This document shows positions 31,483 to 43,439 of a DNA stretch of 64,000 bases, piece by piece (the stretch's first letter is position 1; every line of letters starts with the position of its first letter). A program made the translations under genes and the position numbers. Source of the DNA: Agelas oroides (lineage: Eukaryota; Porifera; Demospongiae; Agelasida; Agelasidae); contig OX422184.1 in the NCBI GenBank assembly GCA_949130485.1, positions 25,899,674 to 25,963,673 on the forward strand, read 5' to 3'. Below the pieces are notes generated by a model that saw only the letters and a program-made list of their open reading frames with translations, ran no database searches and was not told the origin of the DNA.

Positions 31483-34400
31483 CTAATGGCGCAGTACTTC
31501 CCATGGTCCATCTGGATGGGTTTGAGGGAGACACTAACAAAGAGGAGGGAGAGAAGGAAAAGCAGAGTGAAGAGTACAAGGGTGAGGAAGGAAGAGTCAG
31601 GAGAGAGGACGAGTCAGGAGAGAGGACGAGAAGAAGTTGAAGGCACCGGAGCTCAATTGGTAAGGACCGTTTTATTTTGCCATTCTTGTTTATCCATATA
31701 CTTCACCTCTCCTCCCTCCCTCCCTCCCTCTCCTCCCTCTCTCCTCTCTCCCTCCTTCCCTTCCCCCCTCTCCTTCCTCCCTCTCTCCTCCCTCCCTTCC
31801 TCCCTCTCTCCTCCCTCCCTCCAGGCCCCCACTGCTCGTGCACGACCACTGCTATGCCTCTGGTGTACAGGTACAAGGAGACATGCCCCAGGACTCACTG
31901 GGCAGATGTGAGCCGGAGCAGCACCACACAAAGGATGGTAGACGGTGTGTGCTGTGTTCAGTGGAGGGAGACGCAGAGCCAATGGTAAGCACCATGTCTT
32001 GTCCCAATTCTAATTGTTCTGCACCATTTCATGATGTCTTGTTGCTGGTCCTGTAGGAGGCTGGGCGGCTCTTGCCATGTGCAGTGGACGAGTGGGTGCA
32101 TGTCAACTGTGCCGTGTGGTCGGCAGAGGTGTATGAGGAGTGCTCTGGGATTCTGTGCTGTGTGCACGCGGCCATCAGCAGGGGTGTGCGACGGGTAGGC
32201 TGCTAACTACAGTAATTTTGAGCTCAATATATCTCACATATCTGTAGGAGTCTCCTGTAGACATCAATCCATCATTATTCGAAACACTGTATTGAGATTT
32301 TTTCTCTTTCTTAAAAGCTTATATACATCAATTTTATTCCTGCCTACAAATTAATAGCTTCAAGAATTGTTGTTGCCAAGTGCAGCAAAGTTTAGCAAGG
32401 CTTGTTGTATCATACCATACAAGTTGCCAACTCTTGCAACATCTGGCATAGTGTGACATCCAGTGCTGAATTTTCAGTTGAGGATGACTTAGTAGACACG
32501 TTTACGCCCTAGCTTCCTCCTGTTATTTTTGATCGTAGTGTACACACGCTTTTTTAAACCAAGCTGTTCTCTTCCCCTCCAGCGTTGTGATGTGTGTCGT
32601 GAGGTGGGTGCGGCCGTGGGGTGTTGTGCAAGCTGGTGCACAGCCAACTACCACTTTCAGTGTGCCCGCAAGGCCAAGTGTCTCTTCCTCGAGAACAAGG
32701 AGGTCTACTGCGAGCAACACACCAGCCTCACAGAGGGCAAGGTACAGCATTTGATGGTCACTATGTTCCTTCCCTTCCTTGTTACATCCCTTCCTGAGAG
32801 ATTGTCGGTAGCAATTGAGTTGTAGCCACTCATGTGACTTCTCCGGATCCATGTACATCATCGTTTTACCCAGTAACAATTAAGTTGCAGCTACCCACAA
32901 CCTGGCAACATTTCACTCTTTTTCACTCTCCCCCTTCCTCCCTTCCTCCACTCCCCTCCTCCCCCTCCTCTCCCACTCCACTCCCTCCCTTCCTCCCTCT
33001 CTCCCCCCCTCCTCCCCCCCTCTCCCTTTACCAGGCTGTCTTGACTGATGCTGATATTGCTGTGTTACGGTGTGTGATAGTGGAGGTTCATCCAGACAGA
33101 ACCAGTCGCAAGATCCCACGCTCCCTTCAACCGGCCAAGACCAGCATTCAGATTGGTAAGATCTCGTCTCCTCGTGTGTTTGTTCCAGGGTCGCCGTGAG
33201 CTTAGCGATAGCGACCTTGTTTGTCTCCTCGTGTGTTTGTTCCAGGGTCGCTGTGATCTTAGCGACCTTGTTCGTCTCCTCATGTGTTCCAGGGTCGCCG
33301 TGAGCTTAGCGACCTTGTTCGTCTCCTCGTGTGTTTGTTCCAGGGTCGCCGTGAGCTTAGCGACCTTGTTCGTCTCCTCGTGTGTTTGTTCCAGGGTCGC
33401 CGTGAGCTTAGCGACCTTGTTCGTCTCCTCGTGTGTTTGTTCCAGGGTCGCCGTGAGCTTAGCGACCTTGTTCGTCTCCTCGTGTGTTTGTTCCAGGGTC
33501 GCCGTGAGCTTAGCGACCTTGTTCGTCTCCTCGTGTGTTTATTCCAGGGTCGCCGTGAGCTTAGCGACCTTGTTCGTCTCCGCGTGTGTTTGTTCCAGGG
33601 TCGCCGTGAGCTTAGCGACCTTGTTCGTCTCCGCGTGTGTTTGTTCCAGGGTCGCCGTGAGCTTAGCGACCTTGTTCGTCTCCGCGTGTGTTTGTTCCAG
33701 GGTCGCCGTGAGCTTAGCGACCTTGTTCGTCTCCGCGTGTGTTTGTTCCAGGGTCGCTGTGATCTTAGCGACCTTGTTCGTCTCCTCGTGTGTTTGTTCC
33801 AGGGTCGCTGTGAGCTCAGCGACCTTGTTCGTCTCCGCGTGTGTTTGTTCCAGGGTCGCTGTGATCTTAGCGACCTTGTTCGTCTCCTCGTGTGTTTGTT
33901 CCAGGGTCGCTGTGATCTTAGCGACCTTGTTCGTCTCCTCGTGTGTTTGTTCCAGGGTCGCTGTGAGCTTAGCGACCTTGTTCGTCTCCTCGTGTGTTTG
34001 TTCCAGGGTCGCTGTGATCTTAGCGACCTTGTTCGTCTCCTCGTGTGTTTGTTCCAGGGTCGCTGTGAGCTCAGCGACCTTGTTCGTCTCCTCGTGTGTT
34101 TGTTCCAGGGTCGCTGTGAGCTTAGCGACCTTGTTGATCTCGTGTGTTTGTTCCAGGGTCGCTGTGAGTTTAGCGACCTTGTTCGTCTCCTCGTGTGTTT
34201 GTTCCAGGGTAGCTGTGAGCTTAGCGACCTTGTTCGTCTCCGCGTGTGTTTGTTCCAGGGTCGCTGTGAGCTTAGCGACCTTGTTCGTCTCCTCGTGTGT
34301 TTGTTCCAGGGTCGCTGTGAGCTTAGCGACCTTGTTCGTCTCCGCGTGTGTTTGTTCCAGGGTCGCTGTGAGCTTAGCGACCTTGTTCGTCTCCGCGTGT

Positions 34401-37400
34401 GTTTGTTCCAGGGTCGCTGTGATCTTAGCGACCTTGTTCGTCTCCTCGTGTGTTTGTTCCAGGGTCGCTGTGAGCTCAGCGACCTTGTTCGTCTCCTCGT
34501 GTGTTTGTTCCAGGGTCGCTGTGAGCTTAGCGACCTTGTTGATCTCGTGTGTTTGTTCCAGGGTCGCTGTGAGTTTAGCGACCTTGTTCGTCTCCTCGTG
34601 TGTTTGTTCCAGGGTCGCTGTGAGCTCAGCGACCTTGTTCGTCTCCTCGTGTGTTTGTTCCAGGGTAGCTGTGAGCTTAGCGACCTTGTTTGTCTCCTCG
34701 TGTGTTTGTTCCAGGGTAGCTGTGAGCTTAGCGACCTTGTTCGTCTCCGCGTGTGTTTGTTCCAGGGTCGCTGTGATCTTAGCGACCTTGTTCGTCTCCT
34801 CGTGTGTTTGTTCCAGGGTCGCTGTGATCTTAGCGACCTTGTTCGTCTCCTCGTGTGTTTGTTCCAGGGTCGCTGTGAGCTTAGCGACCTTGTTCGTCTC
34901 CTCGTGTGTTTGTTCCAGGGTCGCTGTGATCTTAGCGACCTTGTTCGTCTCCTCGTGTGTTTGTTCCAGGGTCGCTGTGAGCTCAGCGACCTTGTTCGTC
35001 TCCTCGTGTGTTTGTTCCAGGGTCGCTGTGAGCTTAGCGACCTTGTTGATCTCGTGTGTTTGTTCCAGGGTCGCTGTGAGTTTAGCGACCTTGTTCGTCT
35101 CCTCGTGTGTTTGTTCCAGGGTAGCTGTGAGCTTAGCGACCTTGTTCGTCTCCTCGTGTGTTTGTTCCAGGGTCGCTGTGAGCTTAGCGACCTTGTTCGT
35201 CTCCTCGTGTGTTTGTTCCAGGGTCGCTGTGAGCTTAGCGACCTTGTTCGTCTCCGCGTGTGTTTGTTCCAGGGTCGCTGTGAGCTTAGCGACCTTGTTC
35301 GTCTCCGCGTGTGTTTGTTCCAGGGTCGCTGTGATCTTAGCGACCTTGTTCGTCTCCTCGTGTGTTTGTTCCAGGGTCGCTGTGATCTTAGCGACCTTGT
35401 TCGTCTCCTCGTGTGTTTGTTCCAGGGTAGCTGTGAGCTTAGCGACCTTGTTCGTCTCCGCGTGTGTTTGTTCCAGGGTCGCTGTGAGCTTAGCGACCTT
35501 GTTCGTCTCCTCGTGTGTTTGTTCCAGGGTCGCTGTGAGCTTAGCGACCTTGTTCGTCTCCGCGTGTGTTTGTTCCAGGGTCGCTGTGAGCTTAGCGACC
35601 TTGTTCGTCTCCGCGTGTGTTTGTTCCAGGGTCGCTGTGATCTTAGCGACCTTGTTCGTCTCCTCGTGTGTTTGTTCCAGGGTCGCTGTGAGCTCAGCGA
35701 CCTTGTTCGTCTCCTCGTGTGTTTGTTCCAGGGTCGCTGTGAGCTTAGCGACCTTGTTGATCTCGTGTGTTTGTTCCAGGGTCGCTGTGAGTTTAGCGAC
35801 CTTGTTCGTCTCCTCGTGTGTTTGTTCCAGGGTAGCTGTGAGCTTAGCGACCTTGTTTGTCTCCTCGTGTGTTTGTTCCAGGGTCGCTGTGAGCTTAGCG
35901 ACCTTGTTCGTCTCCGCGTGTGTTTGTTCCAGGGTCGCTGTGATCTTAGCGACCTTGTTCGTCTCCTCGTGTGTTTGTTCCAGGGTCGCTGTGAGCTTAG
36001 CGACCTTGTTCGTCTCCTCGTGTGTTTGTTCCAGGGTCGCTGTGAGCTTAGCGACCTTGTTCGTCTCCTCGTGTGTTTGTTCCAGGGTCGCTGTGATCTT
36101 AGCGACCTTGTTCGTCTCCTCGTGTGTTTGTTCCAGGGTCGCTGTGAGCTCAGCGACCTTGTTCGTCTCCTCGTGTGTTTGTTCCAGGGTCGCTGTGAGC
36201 TTAGCGACCTTGTTGATCTCGTGTGTTTGTTCCAGGGTCGCTGTGAGTTTAGCGACCTTGTTCGTCTCCTCGTGTGTTTGTTCCAGGGTAGCTGTGAGCT
36301 TAGCGACCTTGTTCGTCTCCTCGTGTGTTTGTTCCAGGGTCGCTGTGAGCTTAGCGACCTTGTTCGTCTCCTCGTGTGTTTGTTCCAGGGTCGCTGTGAG
36401 CTTAGCGACCTTGTTCGTCTCCGCGTGTGTTTGTTCCAGGGTCGCTGTGAGCTTAGCGACCTTGTTCGTCTCCGCGTGTGTTTGTTCCAGGGTCGCTGTG
36501 ATCTTAGCGACCTTGTTCGTCTCCTCGTGTGTTTGTTCCAGGGTCGCTGTGATCTTAGCGACCTTGTTCGTCTCCTCGTGTGTTTGTTCCAGGGTCGCTG
36601 TGAGCTTAGCGACCTTGTTCGTCTCCTCGTGTGTTTGTTCCAGGGTCGCTGTGAGCTTAGCGACCTTGTTCGTCTCCTCGTGTGTTTGTTCCAGGGTCGC
36701 TGTGAGCTTAGCGACCTTGTTCGTCTCCTCGTGTGTTTGTTCCAGGGTCGCTGTGATCTTAGCGACCTTGTTCGTCTCCTCGTGTGTTTGTCCCAGGGTC
36801 GCTGTGATCTTAGCGACCTTGTTCGTCTCCTCGTGTGTTTGTCCCAGGGTCGCTGTGAGCTTAGCGACCTTGTTCGTCTCCTCGTGTGTTTGTTCCAGGG
36901 TCGCTGTGAGCTCAGCGACCTTGTTCGTCTCCTCGTGTGTTTGTTCCAGGGTCGCTGTGAGCTTAGCGACCTTGTTCGTCTCCTCGTGTGTTTGTTCCAG
37001 GGTCGCTGTGATCTTAGCGACCTTGTTCGTCTCCTCGTGTGTTTGTCCCAGGGTCGCTGTGATCTTAGCGACCTTGTTCGTCTCCTCGTGTGTTTGTCCC
37101 AGGGTCGCTGTGAGCTCAGCGACCTTGTTCGTCTCCTCGTGTGTTTGTTCCAGGGTCGCTGTGAGCTCAGCGACCTTGTTCGTCTCCTCGTGTGTTTGTT
37201 CCAGGGTCGCTGTGAGCTTAGCGACCTTGTTCGTCTCCTCGTGTGTTTGTTCCAGGGTCGCTGTGATCTTAGCGACCTTGTTCGTCTCCTCGTGTGTTTG
37301 TCCCAGGGTCGCTGTGAGCTCAGCGACCTTGTTCGTCTCCTCGTGTGTTTGTTCCAGGGTCGCTGTGAGCTTAGCGACCTTGTTCGTCTCCTCGTGTGTT

Positions 37401-40400
37401 TGTTCCAGGGTCGCTGTGATCTTAGCGACCTTGTTCGTCTCCTCGTGTGTTTGTCCCAGGGTCGCTGTGAGCTCAGCGACCTTGTTCGTCTCCTCGTGTG
37501 TTTGTTCCAGGGTCGCTGTGAGCTCAGCGACCTTGTTCGTCTCCTCGTGTGTTTGTTCCAGGGTCGCTGTGAGCTTAGCGACCTTGTTCGTCTCCTCGTG
37601 TGTTTGTTCCAGGGTCGCTGTGATCTTAGCGACCTTGTTCGTCTCCTCGTGTGTTTGTCCCAGGGTCGCTGTGATCTTAGCGACCTTGTTCGTCTCCTCG
37701 TGTGTTTGTCCCAGGGTCGCTGTGAGCTTAGCGACCTTGTTCGTCTCCTCGTGTGTTTGTTCCAGGGTCGCTGTGATCTTAGCGACCTTGTTCGTCTCCT
37801 CGTGTGTTTGTCCCAGGGTCGCTGTGATCTTAGCGACCTTGTTCGTCTCCTCGTGTGTTTGTCCCAGGGTCGCTGTGAGCTTAGCGACCTTGTTCGTCTC
37901 CTCGTGTTCTTGTTCCAGGGTCGCTGTGAGCTTAGCGACCTTGTTCGTCTCCTCGTGTGTTTGTTCCAGGGTCACTGTGTGTGCAGGGTCTGGGCTCTCT
38001 CACGGAACTCTCAGAGATGCCAAACTTGCTGCTGCCAGACCAGTACAGGTACTGCTGTAGCCCTCGTGTGTGGGGAGGAGAGAAGAGAATGAAGTTTATA
38101 CTGTGTGAAGTTTCCTCCTCGTTCGCAGGTCCCTCCCTGGCTCTTTGGCCACATGATTACGATTGTATGATGGGGTTTAGTTGGGTAGGAACTTGCGCTC
38201 TTAGAACTTTTTCTCCCTCTGATGATGGGGAAGAAAGAGTGTAGGGGGTACACTTGAAATTTTCACTGTACTGAAGGGGAAAAGGATGTACATGTAGTTC
38301 ACTTTTTCTCCCCATCTGTAAGGTAGTATGCCCCGGCTTATTTGCCCCATCATAGAGGGAGAGAAAGTTCAAAAGACTGAGAAATATTAAGGCAGATTTT
38401 AGTTCAAGGTTCATGATTTGGTTGTGTGCGATCTCTGCAGGTGTCGCTGTGACTTCTGGAGTGTGCGTTGTCCCTCTGTCCCGTGTACCTACACTCTCAT
38501 ATTTAGTGCTCCTGAGGAGGAGGACTGGTGGACCAGCCACGCCCCCTCAATGGAGGGTACCACGGTGGAAGCTCCAGACCTCGGCTGTCCCTGTGTGACA
38601 GTCGGGGAGCTGACCACCACCTGGGACACCCTCCGCCACCGTGAGAGGTAAACCAGGGTTCTGAAACAAACTGGACACACTAGGAACTTTAATTGACTAA
38701 ACTTAGTAATTTTCACAAGCACATTTAGACACGGGTGCAGTGCAGTGTGAGAGTCTGTACGAGACACAAATTTGAGCATGGGTATGCATTATATGATACA
38801 GAGAAAGGTACATACCCCTGTAACACAAGATGTTCTAGCCTCGTTCCCAGGTTTTGATCGCTTGCAGTATGCAATAATGGAGGGTTACATAACATTTTGC
38901 AAGCTGTGATGTACATGTAGGTTAAGATTCAGGTTAAGGGTTAGCCCAATTTTCCCGCTATACGGCATATATGACAACATTTTGCAAGCTGTGATTCAGG
39001 TTAAGGGTTAACTAGAATGAGTGTCTACCTTAGAGATTGTTGCAGTGTTTGACAAAACTTCAAATTTCAGTCTTGGCATATTCTGTCTGTTGTTTATGCA
39101 GGAGACTCTCCAGCCCGCCACCACCAGCCGTGAAACCTGCCCTGGCACTGGACGGAATCACTAGTCTAAGATTTGTACCAGTAGTACAACACTCTCAGCT
39201 GGTCCTGTACGGCATCCCCGCCTCCCCTCCCACCACTGACGATCACAAGCTATCTCACTTCCCAAACGCAGAAGCAATCAGAAACTTTCGTATTCCCAAG
39301 CGTCGACCACCGCCCTCCTCTCCTTCCTCCGCTCTCCTCCTCTCCTCCCCTCTTCCTTCCCAGGACAGCTCAGATGCTGTACAGCGATCGTGTTGTGTGA
39401 GGCGGTTCCATGCAGGTCTCCCCTCCAACCCTCACAGCCTCACCTTCACCCTCTCCACCTCCCAGGGGGAGCAGTGGTCCAGCAACAACCTCGAAGGTCA
39501 GAGGTCAATGTGTGTCTTTGTCATATTGTGCAGACAACCGACTACTATGATAACATTGCAGCATTTTGATTGGTTGAGTGGAAATACTATTTGTCATCAT
39601 ACGAATTGCTATATTGTATGTATATCAGTATATTTTCAACAAACTGACTAATCTCGTTCCCAGGCACCTCCCAACTTTCGGTCTGTTTTTATACATTTTG
39701 CAACTGAAAAAAGCCGAGGGGGCCGGAGATGGGTGGGGGGTCTTAGAACCAAGATGTATGTAGTAGTAGAGGAGAGCAAAGCTACATGTGAAGTCTTTGG
39801 CTCTCTCCTTCAAATTAAAGCCCACCATGCTGACTAGGCCCCTTCCCTGCAGCCTGCACTGGTATTGTATGTCTTCTCATCTGCAGAGTTGTGGTGTTCA
39901 GTGATTGCTGAGCTTCAGCTGCAGAGAGCCAAACTAGACCTGCCCTTCGTCCCCTACACTGGTAAGTAAGAGGTGTACGTGTGTAGTGTGCTTGGGTCCG
40001 GCACCAACTACCTGGTCTCTTCCCTCTGTGCAGGTACAGACGTCTACCGTCAGTTTGGCCTCCGTCATCCTCTGGTGGTCCAACTGTTGGAGCAGCTGCC
40101 CAACTCTGAGAAGTGCAGTGGATATCACTTTACCTACCACCATCCTGAGAAGCTCTCCAGCTGGCAGGCAACCGTAAGCTCATTCATGGCCTGCCCTTCT
40201 CACTGTGTTTTACTCCATTTTCCTACCCTTCCTGGCCCTCTCATCCTTCCCTCCTCTGCTTCATTCCCCCTCCTTCCCACCTCCCCTCTCTTCCTCTCAT
40301 CCTTCCCTCCTCTGCTTCATTCCCCCTCCTTCCCACCTCCCCTCTCTTCCTCTCATCCTTCCCTCCTCTGCTTCATTCCATCCTCCTTCTCCCCTCTTCC

Positions 40401-41256
40401 TGCTCCTTTCTCCCCTTCAGAGAGCAGCATTCAACCCCAGTGGCAGTGCTAGGACTGAGCCATTTTGTGGGTAAGTCCCAAGCTTCTCTCTCGTAGCTTC
40501 TCTCTCGTAGCTTCTCTCTCGTAGCTTCTCTCTCGTAGCTTCTCTCTTATAGCTTCTCTCTCATAGCTTCTCTCTCATGGCTTCTCTCTCACATTGCTTG
40601 TTGCTTCCCAAGTCAAGTGCCTCTCCTTAAGTTGAAGATTGGCCTTTGGGCTGAACAGTCTTGGAGGTAAAATACTTTTTATATTTGTGCTTTTCTTCTC
40701 CAGTGTTCGCTCTCCACGGGACATGTTTAGTTTCCTGACGTCCTCCTTCCGCCCTCTCAAACCTGAGGTAGACACTGCGGCACTAGAGGCTGCAATGGCA
40801 GTAGCCGAGAATGCTGGAGTTACCAAGTGAGTTGTGTACACACGTGGCAGAAATCAAACAATTGCATATTTCAATCGTGTTACCACGTTCAAAGCACTGT
40901 AGAACTTCTGTAGAACTTCTGCAAAGAACTTTAAAATGGTAACACTATTGCCGTATGGAACAGAATAATGTTCGAGTTGTTCTCAGCAGTGATGTACTTG
41001 TGTACAATCTGTGAGTTGAGTGTCCAATGTGTTGCTCCACCCAGGATGCAGTCAGCATTGGATCTGCCGATGGCTATGCGCTACCGTAACCTTCAAAAGA
41101 CGTACAAGCAACATGTGCGTGTGTTCCAGTCGGGCATCCATGGTCTAGGGCTGTACTGCATTAGGGAGATTGAGCCTGGGGAGATGGTGATTGAATATGC
41201 TGGCACCGTCATCCGATCTGTGCTGACTGACAAGCGGGAAAAACTTTATGAGAGCA

Positions 41257-41354
<98 letters not shown>

Positions 41355-42468
41355 GTGTGTGGGTGGGTGTGGATACATATTCATTAAGAATTCCGTCTGT
41401 CCATTTCACCAGGGTATTGGATGTTACATGTTCCGCATCGACTTGGATGAAGTGGTGGATGCGACCATGTCAGGCAATGAGGCTAGATTCATCAACCACG
41501 CCTGTGAGGTGAGTATGTGAGGGGGAGGCCTGGATGGTCAGTCAATCAGCCTGTCTGTCTTAGTATGTCAGTCGATGTATTGAATGGTGGCCTAAGGGGT
41601 TCTAATCACTGATGCATGCTAAATCTTTGTATCTTAGCACTTACACATGTATGTATACCAGAAAGCAACTAATTCATTTAGAGTCTTGTTGTGGATGTGT
41701 GAGTGGAGGCCTGCGCAGTCACATTGTTTTTAGCCTCAACGAGCGGCCTGGGTAGCCTCGTTCCCAGGCTGCTCCCATTTTTTGCTCTTTGGTTTGCGTT
41801 CAGTATAATATACAGAAGAACCAAAGAACAAAAAAGGGGGGAGGCCTGGAAACGAGGCTTACATTGTGTTGTATTTCTCTCTGCAGCTAAACTGCTACTC
41901 AAAGGTCATCACTGTCGACGGACAGAAGAAGATTATGATATTTGCCCTCAGAAAGTAAGCAATCCCTCTCCAACCTCTCTGTGTTGCTGCCATGCATAGC
42001 ACAATTATTCACCTGAGCATGCAGATACTGTGGAATAATTATTGATAGATATGGACCTACATACAGTCTGTTAGTAAGCATTGCCTGGCGAGGCATGCTG
42101 TAGCAAGGATATGACGTGACTTCCATCAGCGTTTTGCCGGAGTTTGACCAAATATTTTTTTGGCCATTCCAGCTCTGTTATGTTGTTAATCCATCCACCT
42201 CAGGATCATTTTAGGGCACTTCTGAGTGAATTAAACTGTTTTGAATGGGAGTTTGCACACAGACATATCACCAAGATCCCATTTAAGATATTTTGTGCAC
42301 ATAAGCTTGTCCCCTCCTGGAACCACCTATAGTGAGTGTTCCTCCTCCCCTCTCTCCCGCAGGATTGTACCGGGAGAGGAGCTTACGTATGACTACAAGT
42401 TCCCCATTGAAGAGGCAAAGATCCCGTGCAACTGTGGCTCCCGGCGATGTTGCAAGACTTTGAACTAA
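31483..42468 (+). CDS. KMT2A: Trithorax/MLL-type histone H3K4 methyltransferase, C-terminal part
   Basis: Exons with consistent GT-AG sites and phases: 31871 (or 31825)-31984, 32057-32194, 32583-32741 (extended [43 protein letters not shown]); 33035-33155; 37970-38048 and 38441-38647 ([13 protein letters not shown]); 39102-39496; 39887-39961; 40034-40173 ([20 protein letters not shown]); 40421-40470 (Win motif GSARTE, binds WDR5); 40704-40826; 41045-41258, 41413-41508, 41887-41954, 42363-42468 ([50 protein letters not shown]; post-[16 protein letters not shown]). The architecture is that of KMT2A/B (Drosophila trx), which methylates histone H3 Lys4 with WDR5/RBBP5/ASH2L. A candidate upstream exon, 31483-31659, is open but unrecognised. 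No CXXC, PHD1-3 or bromodomain is visible upstream, so the gene is partial in the window, or truncated. Odd: NHACELN in place of the usual NHSCxPN, and a giant minisatellite in intron 33156-37969. Confidence 0.92.
33166..37969. repeat. 51-bp minisatellite, about 94 copies, filling a KMT2 intron
   Basis: The unit runs ggtcgctgtgagcttagcga, ccttgttcgtctcctcgtgt, gtttgttccag. Each unit ends in a pyrimidine-rich tract plus CAG followed by GGTC, exactly like the real acceptor at 37969/37970 (gtttgttccag then ggtcac). The first unit abuts the donor (gtaag at 33156). Variants (gag/gat, tta/tca, cct/cgc, ttcc/tccc and a 48-bp form with gatctcgtg) recur in blocks. Lengths are multiples of 3 without stops, so two plus frames and one minus frame stay open for over 1400 codons; the minus frame reads [17 protein letters not shown]. 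These are by-products unless shown otherwise. Confidence 0.97.
40238..40590. repeat. Two small tandem repeats around a KMT2 exon
   Basis: 40238-40380 is a ~56-bp pyrimidine-rich unit (ctcatccttccctcctctgc...) in about 2.5 copies, upstream of the 40421 exon. 40484-40590 is a 14-bp unit (agcttctctctcgt) in about eight copies, immediately after that exon's donor. Confidence 0.85.
41259..41371. repeat. (GT)n microsatellite starting at a KMT2 splice donor
   Basis: About 43 GT units followed by GGGT variants. The first GT is itself the 5' splice site after exon 41045-41258. Confidence 0.95.
41754..41849. mobile_element. MULE-like mini-MITE in a KMT2 intron
   Basis: It starts TAGCCTCGTTCCCAGGC and ends with an imperfect complement (GGCCTGGAAACGAGGCTTA). 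The inner 'tttgcgttcagtataatata' word is shared with the larger family member at 12218-12673. It sits ~37 bp upstream of the acceptor at 41886. No target duplication is apparent. Confidence 0.75.
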
Positions 42469-42746
42469 CAGCTCTTGTTTTGAGTTTTCCATCTTTTATT
42501 TTTATCACTTGGCATCACTTTTCTTTTTCTGATTTACATATATACGTTGGCCTGTAAACAATCTTCAGCACATTGTCTCATTGATGATATGGGAGGTTTG
42601 AGATCCTGTAAACTGTCACCGTTGGAAGGCACCATGTTGTTCACAGGTAACATCCATGGGTGTGACCAATTACCATGCATGAATGTGGAGTTTACAAGTG
42701 GCTTCTCAGTTGGCTCCTGCATAAATGAAGAGAAGGTCATCTGTTA

Positions 42747-43185
42747 CTGGATACTGAATGCTCCATACCGTCGTCATCAGGGTGAAAGTGACGACTGGAG
42801 CATTCAGTTGAAATGTTGGCAAGATATTTTCCGAGCTCAAGTTTTTTTTGTTTTTTTTTTTTAAATAAATTTCTGCATACAGCAGGGGTCCATGAGATAG
42901 CTGAGCTAATAGGACACTCGAACCTGTTCTCATTTTTCTGTACCCTTTGCTAGTATATAGTAATTTAGCATTTAAGAGACTTATAGAATCCTATGTATTG
43001 GTATAGGTTCATGTACCAAATTAGCTCAGCTATCTCGTGGACCCCTACTGTATGCATAAAAAAAAACAAAATAAAAACTTGAGCTCGGAAAATATCTTGC
43101 CAACATTTCAACTGAATGGAGCATTCAGTTGGAGCAGTCGTCACTTTCACCCTGATGACGACGGTATGGAGCATTCAGTATCCAG
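42747..43185. mobile_element. Inverted-repeat element just 3' of KMT2
   Basis: It begins CTGGATACTGAATGCTCCAT and ends with the complement. Long arms of about 150 bp (to ~42900 and from ~43020) include A- and T-runs. It starts 279 bp after the SET stop codon, so the KMT2 3' UTR may run into a hairpin. No ORF. Confidence 0.75.
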
Positions 43186-43439
43186 CACGCTGAGGGGAAG
43201 GGTGCCGCATACTGGAGCGATCGGCGCTGAAAGGTCTGGCTTGCGAGACTAGGACTATAGTGGAGCACGCAGTGTGATGGTAGAGCTCTGGCACTGTGAA
43301 GCTATTGAATGAACTACAGTGGCTGTTCAAATTATGATGTGATTGACTCATGAAAACATGAGAGAGTTATATTGACTTTATTCTTATGTATCTGCCAAAT
43401 TATGGTGAGTGTGATAGTGTGATAGTCATGACGGCTCCG

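Noticed and set aside
33153-38092. Two plus-strand frames of ~1600 codons over the 51-bp array as giant proteins
   Set aside because: They exist only because the 51-bp unit has no stops and is divisible by 3; the array lies between a good donor (33156) and acceptor (37969) of KMT2.
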